Assembly: GCA_017465095.1 (NCBI GenBank) | Contig: JAFTWX010000071.1 | Location: 62,001-126,000 of the forward strand | Length of the DNA stretch: 64,000 nucleotides | Origin: Lachnospiraceae bacterium | GTDB lineage: Bacteria; Bacillota; Clostridia; Lachnospirales; Lachnospiraceae | Reading direction: 5' to 3' | Notes under the pieces: model-generated | What the model saw: the letters and a program-made list of their open reading frames with translations, nothing else | What the model was told of the DNA's origin: nothing | Database searches by the model: none | Position numbers and translations under genes: made by a program | Part shown: piece after piece, positions 54,362 to 63,200 of the stretch | How the letters are laid out: each line of letters starts with the position of its first letter | Position numbering within the stretch: the first letter of the stretch is position 1

Positions 54362-55159
54362 ATGGGAAAGAAAAATAAAATAGTAGTATTTTCGTGGATT
54401 GCCTTTTTTTCGATTCTTGTGCTGATATGGTCCGGATGCATGCTCTGGGGGTATTATTCGGATTATCGCAGAGAGAAGACATTGGAGAATGAGCTTTCGC
54501 AAATGAGAGCGGATGCAAAGCAGGAAGCTGTCACTGCGGAAGCAGGAGCAACTGCTGCCGGAACAGAAGCAGCTCAGGATTTGAAAAAAGAGCGGACGCA
54601 GGAAGAGATACTTGCATTTTTTCAGAAAATGAAGGAACAGAATGCGGATTATGTGTGTTGGCTCACGCTGAAGGGCAGTGAAATTGACTATCCGGTAATG
54701 CAGCGGGATAATTCCTTTTATTTGAATCATGACTATAAAGGAGAGAAAAATCGCCACGGTTCCATTTTTATGGACGAAAACTGTGAGCCGGACGGAGCGG
54801 TTGTGCTGATTCACGGTCATCATATGAAAGACGGGACGATGTTCGGCGGTCTGAAACAGTACAAGGACGAGGAGTGGCGCCGGACGCACCGGGAGGTGGT
54901 TCTGGAGTTTGCGGACGGACAGAGGAAGTACCGTGTTTTTGCTGCTGCGCTGGTGGATTTGACGGAGGAAGGTTCTTTTGCGTTTGAAAAGATTCCGGAT
55001 ACGGAAGAGCAGAAGAATATATATATAGAAGAACTTGAGGATGCTTCCTTCTGGTTCGATGATGCGGTGACAGAGGAAGAGTCTGTGCTGGTACTGTCCA
55101 CCTGCGAATACGGCAGCGATGATCAGAGACTTTTGGTGGCAGCGGTCCGCACAGAGTAA
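54362..55159 (+). CDS. srtB: Class B sortase
   Basis: A 265-residue transpeptidase. The N-terminal TM anchor (about 9-29, VFSWIAFFSILVLIWSGCML) is followed by a charged stalk and the sortase barrel. YVCWLTLKGSEIDYPVMQRD and SFYLNHDYKGEKNRHGSIFM are typical class B openings; the catalytic His is in VLIHGHHMKDGTMFGGLKQY and the Cys in LVLSTCEYGSDDQRLLVAAV with the Arg nearby. GAGGTGGC precedes the ATG. Its position just after the giant surface protein suggests a dedicated pair; the substrate signal TPKTGDD resembles the SPKTG/PPKTG motifs reported for clostridial class B sortases rather than NPQTN. Confidence 0.92.
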   Translation: MGKKNKIVVFSWIAFFSILVLIWSGCMLWGYYSDYRREKTLENELSQMRADAKQEAVTAEAGATAAGTEAAQDLKKERTQEEILAFFQKMKEQNADYVCWLTLKGSEIDYPVMQRDNSFYLNHDYKGEKNRHGSIFMDENCEPDGAVVLIHGHHMKDGTMFGGLKQYKDEEWRRTHREVVLEFADGQRKYRVFAAALVDLTEEGSFAFEKIPDTEEQKNIYIEELEDASFWFDDAVTEEESVLVLSTCEYGSDDQRLLVAAVRTE

Positions 55160-55186
55160 AAATGCGTAAAAATCAAATAAAACTGC

Positions 55187-55215
55187 TTGACGATGTGGTT
55201 TTCGTGTGATATATT
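55187..55215 (+). promoter_or_regulatory. Promoter of the rpmG-secE-nusG-rplKA unit
   Basis: TTGACG (55187-55192), 17-nt spacer, TATATT (55210-55215), 67 nt before rpmG. Confidence 0.75.
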
Positions 55216-55281
55216 TGATAGGCGAGATGACATTAGGTCTTTTTTTTATGCTTAAAAAAGCGGTGAATGGAGGAAATAGAT

Positions 55282-55431
55282 ATGCGTACAAAAATTACTT
55301 TAGCTTGTACAGAATGCAAGAATCGTAACTACAATATGACAAAGGATAAAAAGACACATCCGGACAGAATGGAAACAAAGAAATATTGTAGATTCTGCAA
55401 AACTCATACTTTACACAAAGAAACAAAATAA
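55282..55431 (+). CDS. rpmG: 50S ribosomal protein L33
   Basis: A 49-residue ribosomal protein, too short for most gene cut-offs. The reading starts [20 protein letters not shown] and ends [10 protein letters not shown]. It is the zinc-binding (C+) type with CTEC and CRFC. GGAGG precedes the ATG by 8 nt. The order rpmG-secE-nusG is common in Firmicutes. Confidence 0.95.
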   Translation: MRTKITLACTECKNRNYNMTKDKKTHPDRMETKKYCRFCKTHTLHKETK

Positions 55432-55459
55432 TCTGTTTTAAAAGATAGGAGTAAAAGTT

Positions 55460-55654
55460 ATGGGAGAAAGTAGTACAGAAAAGAAGGGCTTCGTAGAAGG
55501 CCTGAAGTCAGAATTTAAAAAGATTATCTGGCCAACCAAAGCTACACTCGGCAAACAGGCAGTAGCAGTTACTATTATTTCCGTTATTTTAGGACTGATT
55601 ATTGCATTACTTGATACGGTTATTCAATATGCAATCAACTTTATTACAATGTAA
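55460..55654 (+). CDS. secE: Preprotein translocase subunit SecE
   Basis: A 64-residue subunit of the SecYEG channel. The amphipathic helix FVEGLKSEFKKIIWPTKATL (WPT motif) is followed by one TM helix (VTIISVILGLIIALLDTVIQ). Short length is normal for Gram-positives. AGGAG precedes the ATG. It lies between rpmG and nusG, the classical order. Confidence 0.94.
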   Translation: MGESSTEKKGFVEGLKSEFKKIIWPTKATLGKQAVAVTIISVILGLIIALLDTVIQYAINFITM

Positions 55655-55669
55655 GGAGAGGGTGGCAAT

Positions 55670-56188
55670 ATGGCAGAAGCAAACTGGTATGTAGTCCATA
55701 CCTATTCAGGATATGAAAATAAAGTCAAAGCCAATATTGAAAAGACCATTGACAACCGTCACCTTGAGGAAGAAATTCTCGAAGTGAGAGTTCCGATGCA
55801 GGATGTTGTTGAAGTAAAGAACGGGGCAAAGAAAACAGTTCAGAAAAAAATGTTCCCGGGCTATGTGCTGATCAATATGGTGATGAATGACGATACCTGG
55901 TATGTTGTTCGTAATACGCGAGGCGTTACAGGTTTCGTAGGACCGGGAAGTAAACCGGTTCCGCTGACAGAGGCGGAGATGAAGCCCCTCGGAATCAAGA
56001 CAGAAAACATTTCGGTTGATTTTGAAGAGGGCGATATGATCGCAGTTGTGGCAGGTGTTTGGAAAGATACCGCCGGCGTTGTCCAGAGAATGGATTTCAG
56101 CAAACAGACAGCGACAATCAATGTAGAGTTGTTCGGTCGTGAGACACCGGTAGAAATCAGCTTTGCAGAAATCAGAAAAATGTCGTAA
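55670..56188 (+). CDS. nusG: Transcription termination/antitermination factor NusG
   Basis: 172 residues. The NGN domain opens ANWYVVHTYSGYENKVKANI and includes RKMFPGYVLINMVMND-type sequence (KKMFPGYVLINMVMND) and VRNTRGVTGFVGPGSKPVPL. The KOW domain has FEEGDMIAVVAGVWKDTAGV and ELFGRETPVEISFAEI. AGGAGAGGG precedes the ATG. NusG controls RNA polymerase pausing and couples transcription with translation. Confidence 0.97.
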   Translation: MAEANWYVVHTYSGYENKVKANIEKTIDNRHLEEEILEVRVPMQDVVEVKNGAKKTVQKKMFPGYVLINMVMNDDTWYVVRNTRGVTGFVGPGSKPVPLTEAEMKPLGIKTENISVDFEEGDMIAVVAGVWKDTAGVVQRMDFSKQTATINVELFGRETPVEISFAEIRKMS

Positions 56189-56239
56189 GACGACGAACTT
56201 GTTAACGAAGTTCATAGGATGAATTCCTACTTATATATA

Positions 56240-56293
56240 AGAAGGTTCAGCTCGTGAGCTGTGGGAGGACTGATCCGGTCCGCCACTACCACA
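56240..56293 (+). promoter_or_regulatory. Structured leader before rplK (possible L1 autoregulatory site)
   Basis: CAGCTCGTGAGCTG and then GTGGGAGGACTGATCC paired with GGTCC...CCAC form two adjacent hairpins in the 125-nt nusG-rplK gap. In many bacteria free L1 represses the rplK-rplA mRNA at a mimic of its 23S rRNA site; placing that function here is inference. Confidence 0.45.
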
Positions 56294-56313
56294 ATTTATT
56301 AGGAGGTGCCAAA

Positions 56314-56739
56314 ATGGCAAAGAAAGTAGAAGGATACATTAAGTTACAGATCCCTGCTGGTAAAGCTACACCAGCACCACCTGTTGGTCCTGCACTTGGA
56401 CAGCATGGTGTAAACATCGTTGAATTTACAAAACAGTTCAACGCAAGAACAGCTGATCAGGGAGATGTGATCATCCCTGTAGTAATCACAGTTTATGCTG
56501 ACAGAAGTTTCAGTTTCGTAACGAAAACTCCGCCTGCAGCAGTACTTCTTAAGAAGGCTTGTAAGATTCAGTCCGGTTCAGCAACACCTAACAAAACAAA
56601 AGTTGCTACAATTTCTAAAGCAGATTTACAGAAAATCGCTGAGACAAAGATGCCAGACTTAAATGCAGCCAGCCTCGAAGCAGCTATGAGCATGATCGCA
56701 GGTACAGCAAGAAGTATGGGAATCAAAGTAGAAGAATAA
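56314..56739 (+). CDS. rplK: 50S ribosomal protein L11
   Basis: 141 residues. [20 protein letters not shown] is the N-terminal signature with the conserved prolines, [18 protein letters not shown] follows, and [20 protein letters not shown] and [20 protein letters not shown] are the rRNA-binding C-terminal domain. The frame starts at 56254, but AGGAGG at 56301-56306 fits the ATG at 56314. Highly biased codon use. Confidence 0.97.
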   Translation: MAKKVEGYIKLQIPAGKATPAPPVGPALGQHGVNIVEFTKQFNARTADQGDVIIPVVITVYADRSFSFVTKTPPAAVLLKKACKIQSGSATPNKTKVATISKADLQKIAETKMPDLNAASLEAAMSMIAGTARSMGIKVEE

Positions 56740-56764
56740 GATTCCAAATAGGAGGTAAACGAAA

Positions 56765-57454
56765 ATGAAACATGGTAAAAAATACAGCGAAGCTGCAAAA
56801 GCTTTCGACCGTGCTGTTCAGTACGAACCGGCAGAAGCTATCGCTTTAGCAAAAAAAGCAGCAGTTGCAAAATTTGATGAAACAATCGAAGCTCATATCC
56901 GTACAGGATGTGACGGACGTCATGCTGATCAGCAGATCCGTGGCGCTGTAGTTCTTCCGAACGGAACAGGTAGAACTGTTCGCGTTTTAGTATTCGCTAA
57001 AAATGATAAATTAGCAGAGGCAGAAGCAGCAGGAGCAGATCATGTTGGTGGAGAAGAGCTCATTCCGAAGATTCAGAACGACGGATGGCTTGATTTCGAC
57101 GTAGTAGTTGCTACACCTGATATGATGGGTGTTGTTGGTCGTCTCGGTAAAGTATTAGGACCGAAAGGTTTAATGCCGAACCCGAAAGCCGGAACAGTAA
57201 CTATGGATGTTACAAAAGCGGTAAACGATATCAAAGCCGGTAAGATCGAGTACAGATTAGATAAGAACAACATTATCCACGTGCCGATCGGAAAAGCTTC
57301 TTTCTCAGAAGAGAAATTGGAAGAGAACTTCAATGCTCTTATGGAAGCAATCGTAAAAGCAAAACCTAGCACATTAAAGGGTCAGTATTTAAGAAGCGTA
57401 ACACTTGCTCCTACAATGGGACCTGGTGTAAAGGTTAACACAGTTAAATTCTAA
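56765..57454 (+). CDS. rplA: 50S ribosomal protein L1
   Basis: 229 residues. [20 protein letters not shown] opens it, [20 protein letters not shown] is the RNA-binding start, then [20 protein letters not shown] and [19 protein letters not shown], the L1 signature. [20 protein letters not shown] ends it. AGGAGG precedes the ATG. It closes the rpmG-to-rplA unit and may repress it. Confidence 0.97.
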   Translation: MKHGKKYSEAAKAFDRAVQYEPAEAIALAKKAAVAKFDETIEAHIRTGCDGRHADQQIRGAVVLPNGTGRTVRVLVFAKNDKLAEAEAAGADHVGGEELIPKIQNDGWLDFDVVVATPDMMGVVGRLGKVLGPKGLMPNPKAGTVTMDVTKAVNDIKAGKIEYRLDKNNIIHVPIGKASFSEEKLEENFNALMEAIVKAKPSTLKGQYLRSVTLAPTMGPGVKVNTVKF

Positions 57455-57465
57455 TAAGAAAACAG

Positions 57466-57500
57466 ATGGGTGGTTGACATTGTCAATCACTCATTTTTTT
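57466..57500 (+). terminator. Terminator after rplA
   Basis: TGGGTGGTTGA pairs with TCAATCACTCA (two G-T pairs) followed by TTTTTTTT. It separates rplKA from the inserted capA-like gene. Confidence 0.85.
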
Positions 57501-57543
57501 TGTATACTTGTTTTGTAGAAAAACAAACAGAAGTGGAGCTGAC

Positions 57544-58794
57544 ATGAGAAAAAACAAGAAGAAAAAATGGTTATATTTTGCGATAACCCTTGTGGTGACG
57601 CTGTTAATCGGAACGATTGGTCTTGTTATATATTCCGGATATCAGAAAAAACCGGCACAGGCCACAGCGGATACGGTGGTGGTAGAAGAAATAGCGACGG
57701 ATGTAGCGGAAGAAACTGTGGCAGAAACTGCGGAAGGAACGGAAGTGCCGGAGGACGCAGTTCCGGACGAAGAGAGTGAAAATTCCGGAGATGAGACGTC
57801 GAATGAGCAGAGTGCGGACGAGTCGCAGGAGTCGGGAACAGTAACGCTGACTTTCGGCGGGGATATTTGTTTTCATGATGAGTATGCTAATATGTATGCG
57901 CTGAGTACCCGGGGCGGAAGTATCGAGAGTTGCATTGTGCAGGAACTTCTCGGAGAAATGCGCCAATCGGACATTTGCATGGTGAACAATGAGTTTCCGT
58001 ATTCGAATCGGGGAACTCCGCTCCTGGAGAAGGCTTTTACTTTCCGCAGCAAGCCGGAAAATGTAAAGCTTCTGCATGAGATGGGAGTGGACATCGTCTC
58101 TCTTGCGAACAATCATGCCTACGACCATGGAGAAGAGGCGCTTTTGGATACACTGGATATTTTGGAAAGTGCTGGAGTAAAATATGTCGGAGCTGGAAGA
58201 AATCTGTCGGAGGCGTCGGAGGCAGAAGTCTTTGAATTGAACGGCGTGCGTGTCGGAATTCTCGCAGCGACGCAGATAGAGAGATTAGACACACCGGACA
58301 CAAAAGGAGCCACAGAAACCGGCGCGGGGGTTTTGCGCTGTTTTAATCAGGTGGAGTTGGATCATTTTCTGAATCTGGTCACGGAAACAAAAAAAGATTG
58401 TGACATTCTGGTTGTCTATATTCACTGGGGAACAGAAAATACCGATGAACTGGACTGGGCGCAGCCATACCAGGCGGATCTCATCAGCAAAGCCGGAGCG
58501 GATCTGATTGTCGGCGCGCATCCTCACTGCCTGCAGGGACTTGACAGTGTGAACGGCGTTCCGGTTATTTACAGTCTGGGGAATTACTGGTTTAACTCAA
58601 AGGCGATGGATACGGCGCTTTTGAAGGTGACGGTGAATAAGGACTCGGTGCAGACGGTTCAGATGATCCCGGCAAGGCAGCAGGATTGCAGTACGAGTAT
58701 GCTGACGGATTCCGAGAAACAGCGGGTGCTCACTTACCTGCAAAGTTTGTCTGAAAATGTCACCATCGACTCAGATGGCTTTGTGACATGGTAG
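57544..58794 (+). CDS. CapA-family (PGA_cap) metallophosphatase-like protein
   Basis: 416 residues: TM anchor (about 8-28, YFAITLVVTLLIGTIGLVIY), an acidic Glu/Ala/Thr-rich spacer of about 75 residues, then a CapA/PGA_cap domain. Domain marks are VTLTFGGDICFHDE, VNNEFPYSNRGTPLLEKAFT, GVDIVSLANNHAYDHGEEAL, VGAGRNLSEASEAEVFELNG, VVYIHWGTENTD, DLIVGAHPHCLQGLD and VIYSLGNYWFNS. CapA is linked to poly-gamma-glutamate capsule; many members stand alone and their role is unclear. The ATG at 57544 has GTGGAG upstream. It lies between rplA and rplJ, unusually. Confidence 0.85.
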   Translation: MRKNKKKKWLYFAITLVVTLLIGTIGLVIYSGYQKKPAQATADTVVVEEIATDVAEETVAETAEGTEVPEDAVPDEESENSGDETSNEQSADESQESGTVTLTFGGDICFHDEYANMYALSTRGGSIESCIVQELLGEMRQSDICMVNNEFPYSNRGTPLLEKAFTFRSKPENVKLLHEMGVDIVSLANNHAYDHGEEALLDTLDILESAGVKYVGAGRNLSEASEAEVFELNGVRVGILAATQIERLDTPDTKGATETGAGVLRCFNQVELDHFLNLVTETKKDCDILVVYIHWGTENTDELDWAQPYQADLISKAGADLIVGAHPHCLQGLDSVNGVPVIYSLGNYWFNSKAMDTALLKVTVNKDSVQTVQMIPARQQDCSTSMLTDSEKQRVLTYLQSLSENVTIDSDGFVTW

Positions 58795-58832
58795 AAGAAG
58801 CGGAAAAAGTGTAAAAAACTGTGCAATTATGC

Positions 58833-58861
58833 TTGACACAGGATATTTGTTGTGATAATCT
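58833..58861 (+). promoter_or_regulatory. Promoter of rplJ-rplL
   Basis: TTGACA (58833-58838), 17-nt spacer and TAATCT (58856-58861). Confidence 0.8.
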
Positions 58862-58867
58862 AAACAA

Positions 58868-58985
58868 GGTCGTTTTGACCAATGCCGAAGACAGTAGGTG
58901 CTCTTATGAGCGTAAGTGTATCGCCTACCGAGGAGAGATGAGTTAGTGTATTCTTATGCCTCCCGTTTTCGGGAGGCTTTTTTTA
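58868..58985 (+). ncRNA. L10 leader (ribosomal protein leader RNA)
   Basis: A structured leader before rplJ with the conserved strings GCCGAAGACAGTAGGTG and CGCCTACCGAGGAG, which pair as GTAGG/CCTAC, as in the L10 leader of Firmicutes. It ends in an intrinsic-terminator-like hairpin GCCTCCC-GTTTTC-GGGAGGC plus a T-run at 58958-58985. The L10-L12 complex binds the leader to lower its own synthesis. Confidence 0.88.
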
Positions 58986-59033
58986 TAAAAGCTATACTCC
59001 TTTCGGCACCAAAATCTATAAGGAGGTAATGAA

Positions 59034-59645
59034 ATGGCAAAAGTTGAATTAAAACAGCCTATCGTAGAAGAGATTTCTAATTACATCAAAGATGCTCAGT
59101 CAGTTGTGCTTGTTGACTACCGCGGACTTACTGTGGAACAGGATACAAGACTTCGTAAGCTTTGCCGTGAAAACGGTGTTGTTTACAAAGTATACAAAAA
59201 CACAATGATGAACTTTGCGTTCAAGGGAACAGACTTTGAAGCACTTGCTCCGTATCTTGAAGGACCAAGCGCAGTTGCAATCTCATCTGCAGATGCAACA
59301 GCACCTGCCCGTGTAATGGGTAAATTTGCAAAAGAGGCAAAAGCTCTTGAAATCAAAGGTGGTGTAGTTGAAGGTGTTGCTTATGATGCAGCAGGTATCG
59401 CAAGCATCGCAGACATTCCAGGCAGAGAAGAATTACTTTCCAAATTACTTGGAAGCATGCAGTCACCTATCGCTAACTTTGCTCGTGTCGTTAAGCAGAT
59501 TGCAGAAAACGGCGGCGCTGGTGAAGCAACAGCAGAAGCTGCTCCGGCTGAGGAAGCTGTAGCAGAGGAAGCTCCTGCAACAGAGGAAGCTCCTGTAGCT
59601 GAAGAAGCCGTGGCAGAAGCACCGGCTGAAGAATCAGCAGAATAA
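59034..59645 (+). CDS. rplJ: 50S ribosomal protein L10
   Basis: 203 residues, longer than the usual 165-175. SVVLVDYRGLTVEQDTRLRK, VYKVYKNTMMNFAFKGTDFE and GPSAVAISSADATAPARVMG are the L10 core and IPGREELLSKLLGSMQSPIA leads to the L12-binding helix. The last about 40 residues are an Ala/Glu-rich acidic tail (AEEAVAEEAPATEEAPVAEE). AGGAGG precedes the ATG. The leader at 58868-58985 controls it. Confidence 0.97.
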   Translation: MAKVELKQPIVEEISNYIKDAQSVVLVDYRGLTVEQDTRLRKLCRENGVVYKVYKNTMMNFAFKGTDFEALAPYLEGPSAVAISSADATAPARVMGKFAKEAKALEIKGGVVEGVAYDAAGIASIADIPGREELLSKLLGSMQSPIANFARVVKQIAENGGAGEATAEAAPAEEAVAEEAPATEEAPVAEEAVAEAPAEESAE

Positions 59646-59689
59646 TTTTTAAAAACAAAACAATAAATTTTTAAATGGAGGAAAATAAA

Positions 59690-60067
59690 ATGGCAAAATT
59701 AACAACAGCAGAACTTATTGATGCTATCAAAGAGTTAACAGTTTTAGAATTAAACGATTTAGTAAAAGCTTGTGAAGAAGAATTCGGCGTATCTGCAGCA
59801 GCAGGCGTTGTAGTTGCAGCAGCAGGCGGCGCAGCAGGCGGAGATGCAGAAGAGAAGACAGAGTTCGACGTAGAGTTAACAGAAGTTGGACCGAACAAAG
59901 TTAAAGTTATCAAAGTTGTTCGTGAAGCTACAGGTCTTGGCTTAAAAGAAGCAAAAGACGTAGTTGACGGAGCTCCTAAAGTTATCAAAGAAGGCGCTTC
60001 TAAAGAAGAAGCTGATGATATCAAAGCTAAACTTGAAGCTGAAGGCGCTAAAGTTACTCTTAAATAA
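59690..60067 (+). CDS. rplL: 50S ribosomal protein L7/L12
   Basis: 125 residues. The N-terminal dimer helix is [20 protein letters not shown], the flexible hinge is [20 protein letters not shown], and the C-terminal factor-binding domain has [20 protein letters not shown] and [20 protein letters not shown]. The frame begins at 59675, but that ATG overlaps the GGAGG; the ATG at 59690 is at the right distance. Four dimers or more bind L10 on the ribosome stalk. Confidence 0.97.
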   Translation: MAKLTTAELIDAIKELTVLELNDLVKACEEEFGVSAAAGVVVAAAGGAAGGDAEEKTEFDVELTEVGPNKVKVIKVVREATGLGLKEAKDVVDGAPKVIKEGASKEEADDIKAKLEAEGAKVTLK

Positions 60068-60079
60068 TAAGAGCTGGTT

Positions 60080-60116
60080 ATACCGGGTGGCAGAAAAGTC
60101 ACCCGGTTTTTTCTTT
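60080..60116 (+). terminator. Terminator after rplL
   Basis: ACCGGGTG and CACCCGGT pair around GCAGAAAAGT, followed by TTTTTCTTTTT. Confidence 0.9.
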
Positions 60117-60163
60117 TTGCAAATCTGTACAAAAATTACTGAAAAAATTTCCCAAATTTTTTA

Positions 60164-60192
60164 TTGACTCAAAATTAGACTTGTAGTACAAT
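60164..60192 (+). promoter_or_regulatory. Promoter of rpoB
   Basis: TTGACT (60164-60169), 17-nt spacer, TACAAT (60187-60192), 87 nt before rpoB. A leader hairpin TTTTTATGC/GCATAAAAA lies between (about 60223-60246). Confidence 0.82.
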
Positions 60193-60278
60193 AGACAATG
60201 CACTATTGTGGTGTGGTATGCTATTTTTATGCCCTTTTGCATAAAAACCGGTAAAAAATATGAACGAGGTGAATGTCA

Positions 60279-63200
60279 ATGGAAAAGAACAGAATACGTC
60301 CGATTGCCTCCGGCAAGCACACACGTATGAGTTACTCACGGCAAAAAGAAGTTTTGGATATGCCAAACCTGATTGAGGTTCAGAAGGATTCCTATCAGTG
60401 GTTCCTGAAGGAAGGTCTCAAAGAGGTTTTTGCAGATATTTCTCCGATTGCCGATTACAGTGGACACTTAAGTCTTGAGTTTGTGGATTTTGAACTCTGT
60501 GAAGACGAAGTTAAGTATTCTATTGAAAAGTGCAAAGAAAGAGATGCGACTTATGCAGCACCTTTGAAGGTAAAAGTGCGCCTTTATAACAAAGAAAAGG
60601 AAGAAATTACCGAGCACACAATTTTTATGGGCGACCTGCCTCTCATGACAGAGACGGGTACATTTGTGATTAACGGTGCAGAGCGTGTTATCGTAAGCCA
60701 GTTAGTTCGTTCCCCTGGTATTTACTATGCCATCGGCCATGACAAAATCGGTAAAGAGTTATATTCTTGTACCGTAATTCCGAACCGTGGTGCGTGGTTA
60801 GAGTATGAGACAGATTCCAATGACGTTTTCAGTGTTCGTGTAGATAGAACAAGAAAGGTTCCGATCACGGTTTTACTTCGTGCGCTCGGAATCGGTACCA
60901 ATGCAGAAATTTTAGATTTGTTCGGCGAGGAGCCTAAGATTCTTGCCAGCTTTGCAAAAGACCCTTCCATCACAGAGAAAAATCCGGAAGGAAGCTATGA
61001 AGAGGGTCTGTTAGAGTTATACAGAAAAATTCGTCCGGGTGAGCCTCTCAGCGTAGAAAGTGCAGAGAGTCTGATTACGGCGATGTTCTTCGATTCGAGA
61101 AGATATGACCTTGCCAAAGTGGGCCGTTACAAATTCAACAAGAAGCTTGCATTCAGAAACAGAATCAGACATGCGAAGCTTTCCCAGGATGTTATGAATC
61201 CGTTTACCGGCGAGATTATTGCATCTGCAGGAGATGTGGTAACAGCTGAATTGGCAGATGATATCCAGAATGCAGCAGTTCCGTTTGTATGGATTGAGAC
61301 AGAAGAGAGAGAAGTGAAAGTTCTCTCCAATATGATGGTTGAGCTGACAAGCTTTGTGGATTGTGATCCGAGAGAACTCGGCATTACAGAGCTTGTTTAT
61401 TTCCCTGTGCTTCAGCAGATTTTACAGGACTATTCCGAAAAACCGGAAGAATTGGCAGATGCCATTGCCCAGAACGTGGCAGAACTCGTTCCGAAGCACA
61501 TTACAAAGGAAGATATCATTGCTTCCATCAACTACAACATGCATCTTGAGTACGGTCTCGGTAACGATGATGATATCGACCACCTTGGAAACAGACGTAT
61601 CCGTGCGGTAGGAGAACTTCTCCAGAACCAGTACAGAGTAGGTCTGACAAGACTTGAGAGAGTTGTCCGTGAAAGAATGACAACACACGATACAGAAGAA
61701 GTGACACCGCAGGCGCTGATCAACATCAAACCTGTACAGGCAGCAGTGAAAGAATTCTTTGGTTCTTCACAGCTTTCACAGTTCATGGATCAGAACAACC
61801 CGCTTGGTGAATTGACACATAAGAGACGTTTATCAGCACTTGGTCCTGGTGGTCTTTCCAGAGATCGTGCGGGATTCGAGGTTCGAGACGTTCACTATTC
61901 TCACTACGGAAGAATGTGTCCGATTGAGACACCGGAAGGTCCGAACATCGGTCTTATTAACTCTCTTGCTTCCTATGCAAGAATTAACGAGTATGGTTTT
62001 GTAGAAGCGCCGTACCGTAAGATTGACAAAACAGATCCGGAAAACCCGAGGGTAACGGAAGAAGTTGTTTATATGACAGCGGATGAAGAGGATAATTATC
62101 ATGTGGCACAGGCCAGTGAGCCTCTTGATGCGGAAGGACACTTCAAGAGAAGTTCGGTTTCCGGTCGTTACAAAGAAGAGACACAGGAGTATCCGCGTAC
62201 GATGTTTGATTACATGGATGTGTCTCCTAAGATGATCTTTTCTGTGGCAACAGCCCTCATTCCGTTCCTGCAGAACGACGACGCCAATCGTGCGCTCATG
62301 GGATCCAACATGCAGCGTCAGGCCGTTCCGCTTCTGTTCACGGAAGCTCCTGTTGTAGGTACCGGTATGGAACCTAAGACAGCAGTAGACTCAGGTGTAT
62401 GTGTGGTTGCTAAAAAATCAGGAACTGTTACTTATGTATCTTCAGAGATCATTAAGATGACATATGATGATGGTGAAAAAGAAGATTACCATCTGACAAA
62501 GTTTGCAAGAAGTAACCAGTCAAACTGCTACAACCAGAAGCCTATCGTATTTAAGGGCGATCATGTAGAAGCCGGCGATGTTATTGCAGACGGACCGTCT
62601 ACAGAGGGCGGAGAACTTGCTCTCGGAAAGAACCCGCTCATCGGATTTATGACATGGGAAGGTTACAACTACGAGGATGCTGTTCTTTTAAGTGAAAGAT
62701 TAGTGCAGGAAGATGTTTATACATCCATCCATATTGAAGAATACGAAGCAGAAGCACGTGATACAAAACTGGGACCGGAAGAAATTACAAAAGATGTTCC
62801 GGGTGTCGGCGAGGATGCGCTCAAAGATTTGGATGAGCGCGGAATTATCCGTATCGGTGCAGAGGTTCGTGCAGGAGATATTCTTGTCGGCAAAGTAACT
62901 CCGAAGGGAGAGACAGAACTGACAGCGGAAGAGAGACTTCTCCGCGCAATCTTCGGTGAGAAAGCGAGAGAAGTTCGTGATACATCTCTCAAGGTTCCGC
63001 ACGGTGAGTACGGTATCGTTGTGGATGCCAAAGTGTTCACAAGAGAAAACGGAGATGAACTTTCTCCGGGTGTAAATCAGGCAGTTCGTATTTATATTGC
63101 ACAGAAGAGAAAGATTTCTGTCGGAGATAAGATGGCCGGACGTCACGGTAACAAGGGTGTCGTTTCCAGAGTGCTTCCGGTGGAAGATATGCCTTATCTT

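Noticed and set aside
61740-61870. Rifampicin-resistance change in rpoB
   Set aside because: The resistance cluster residues ([23 protein letters not shown]) match the sensitive sequence.
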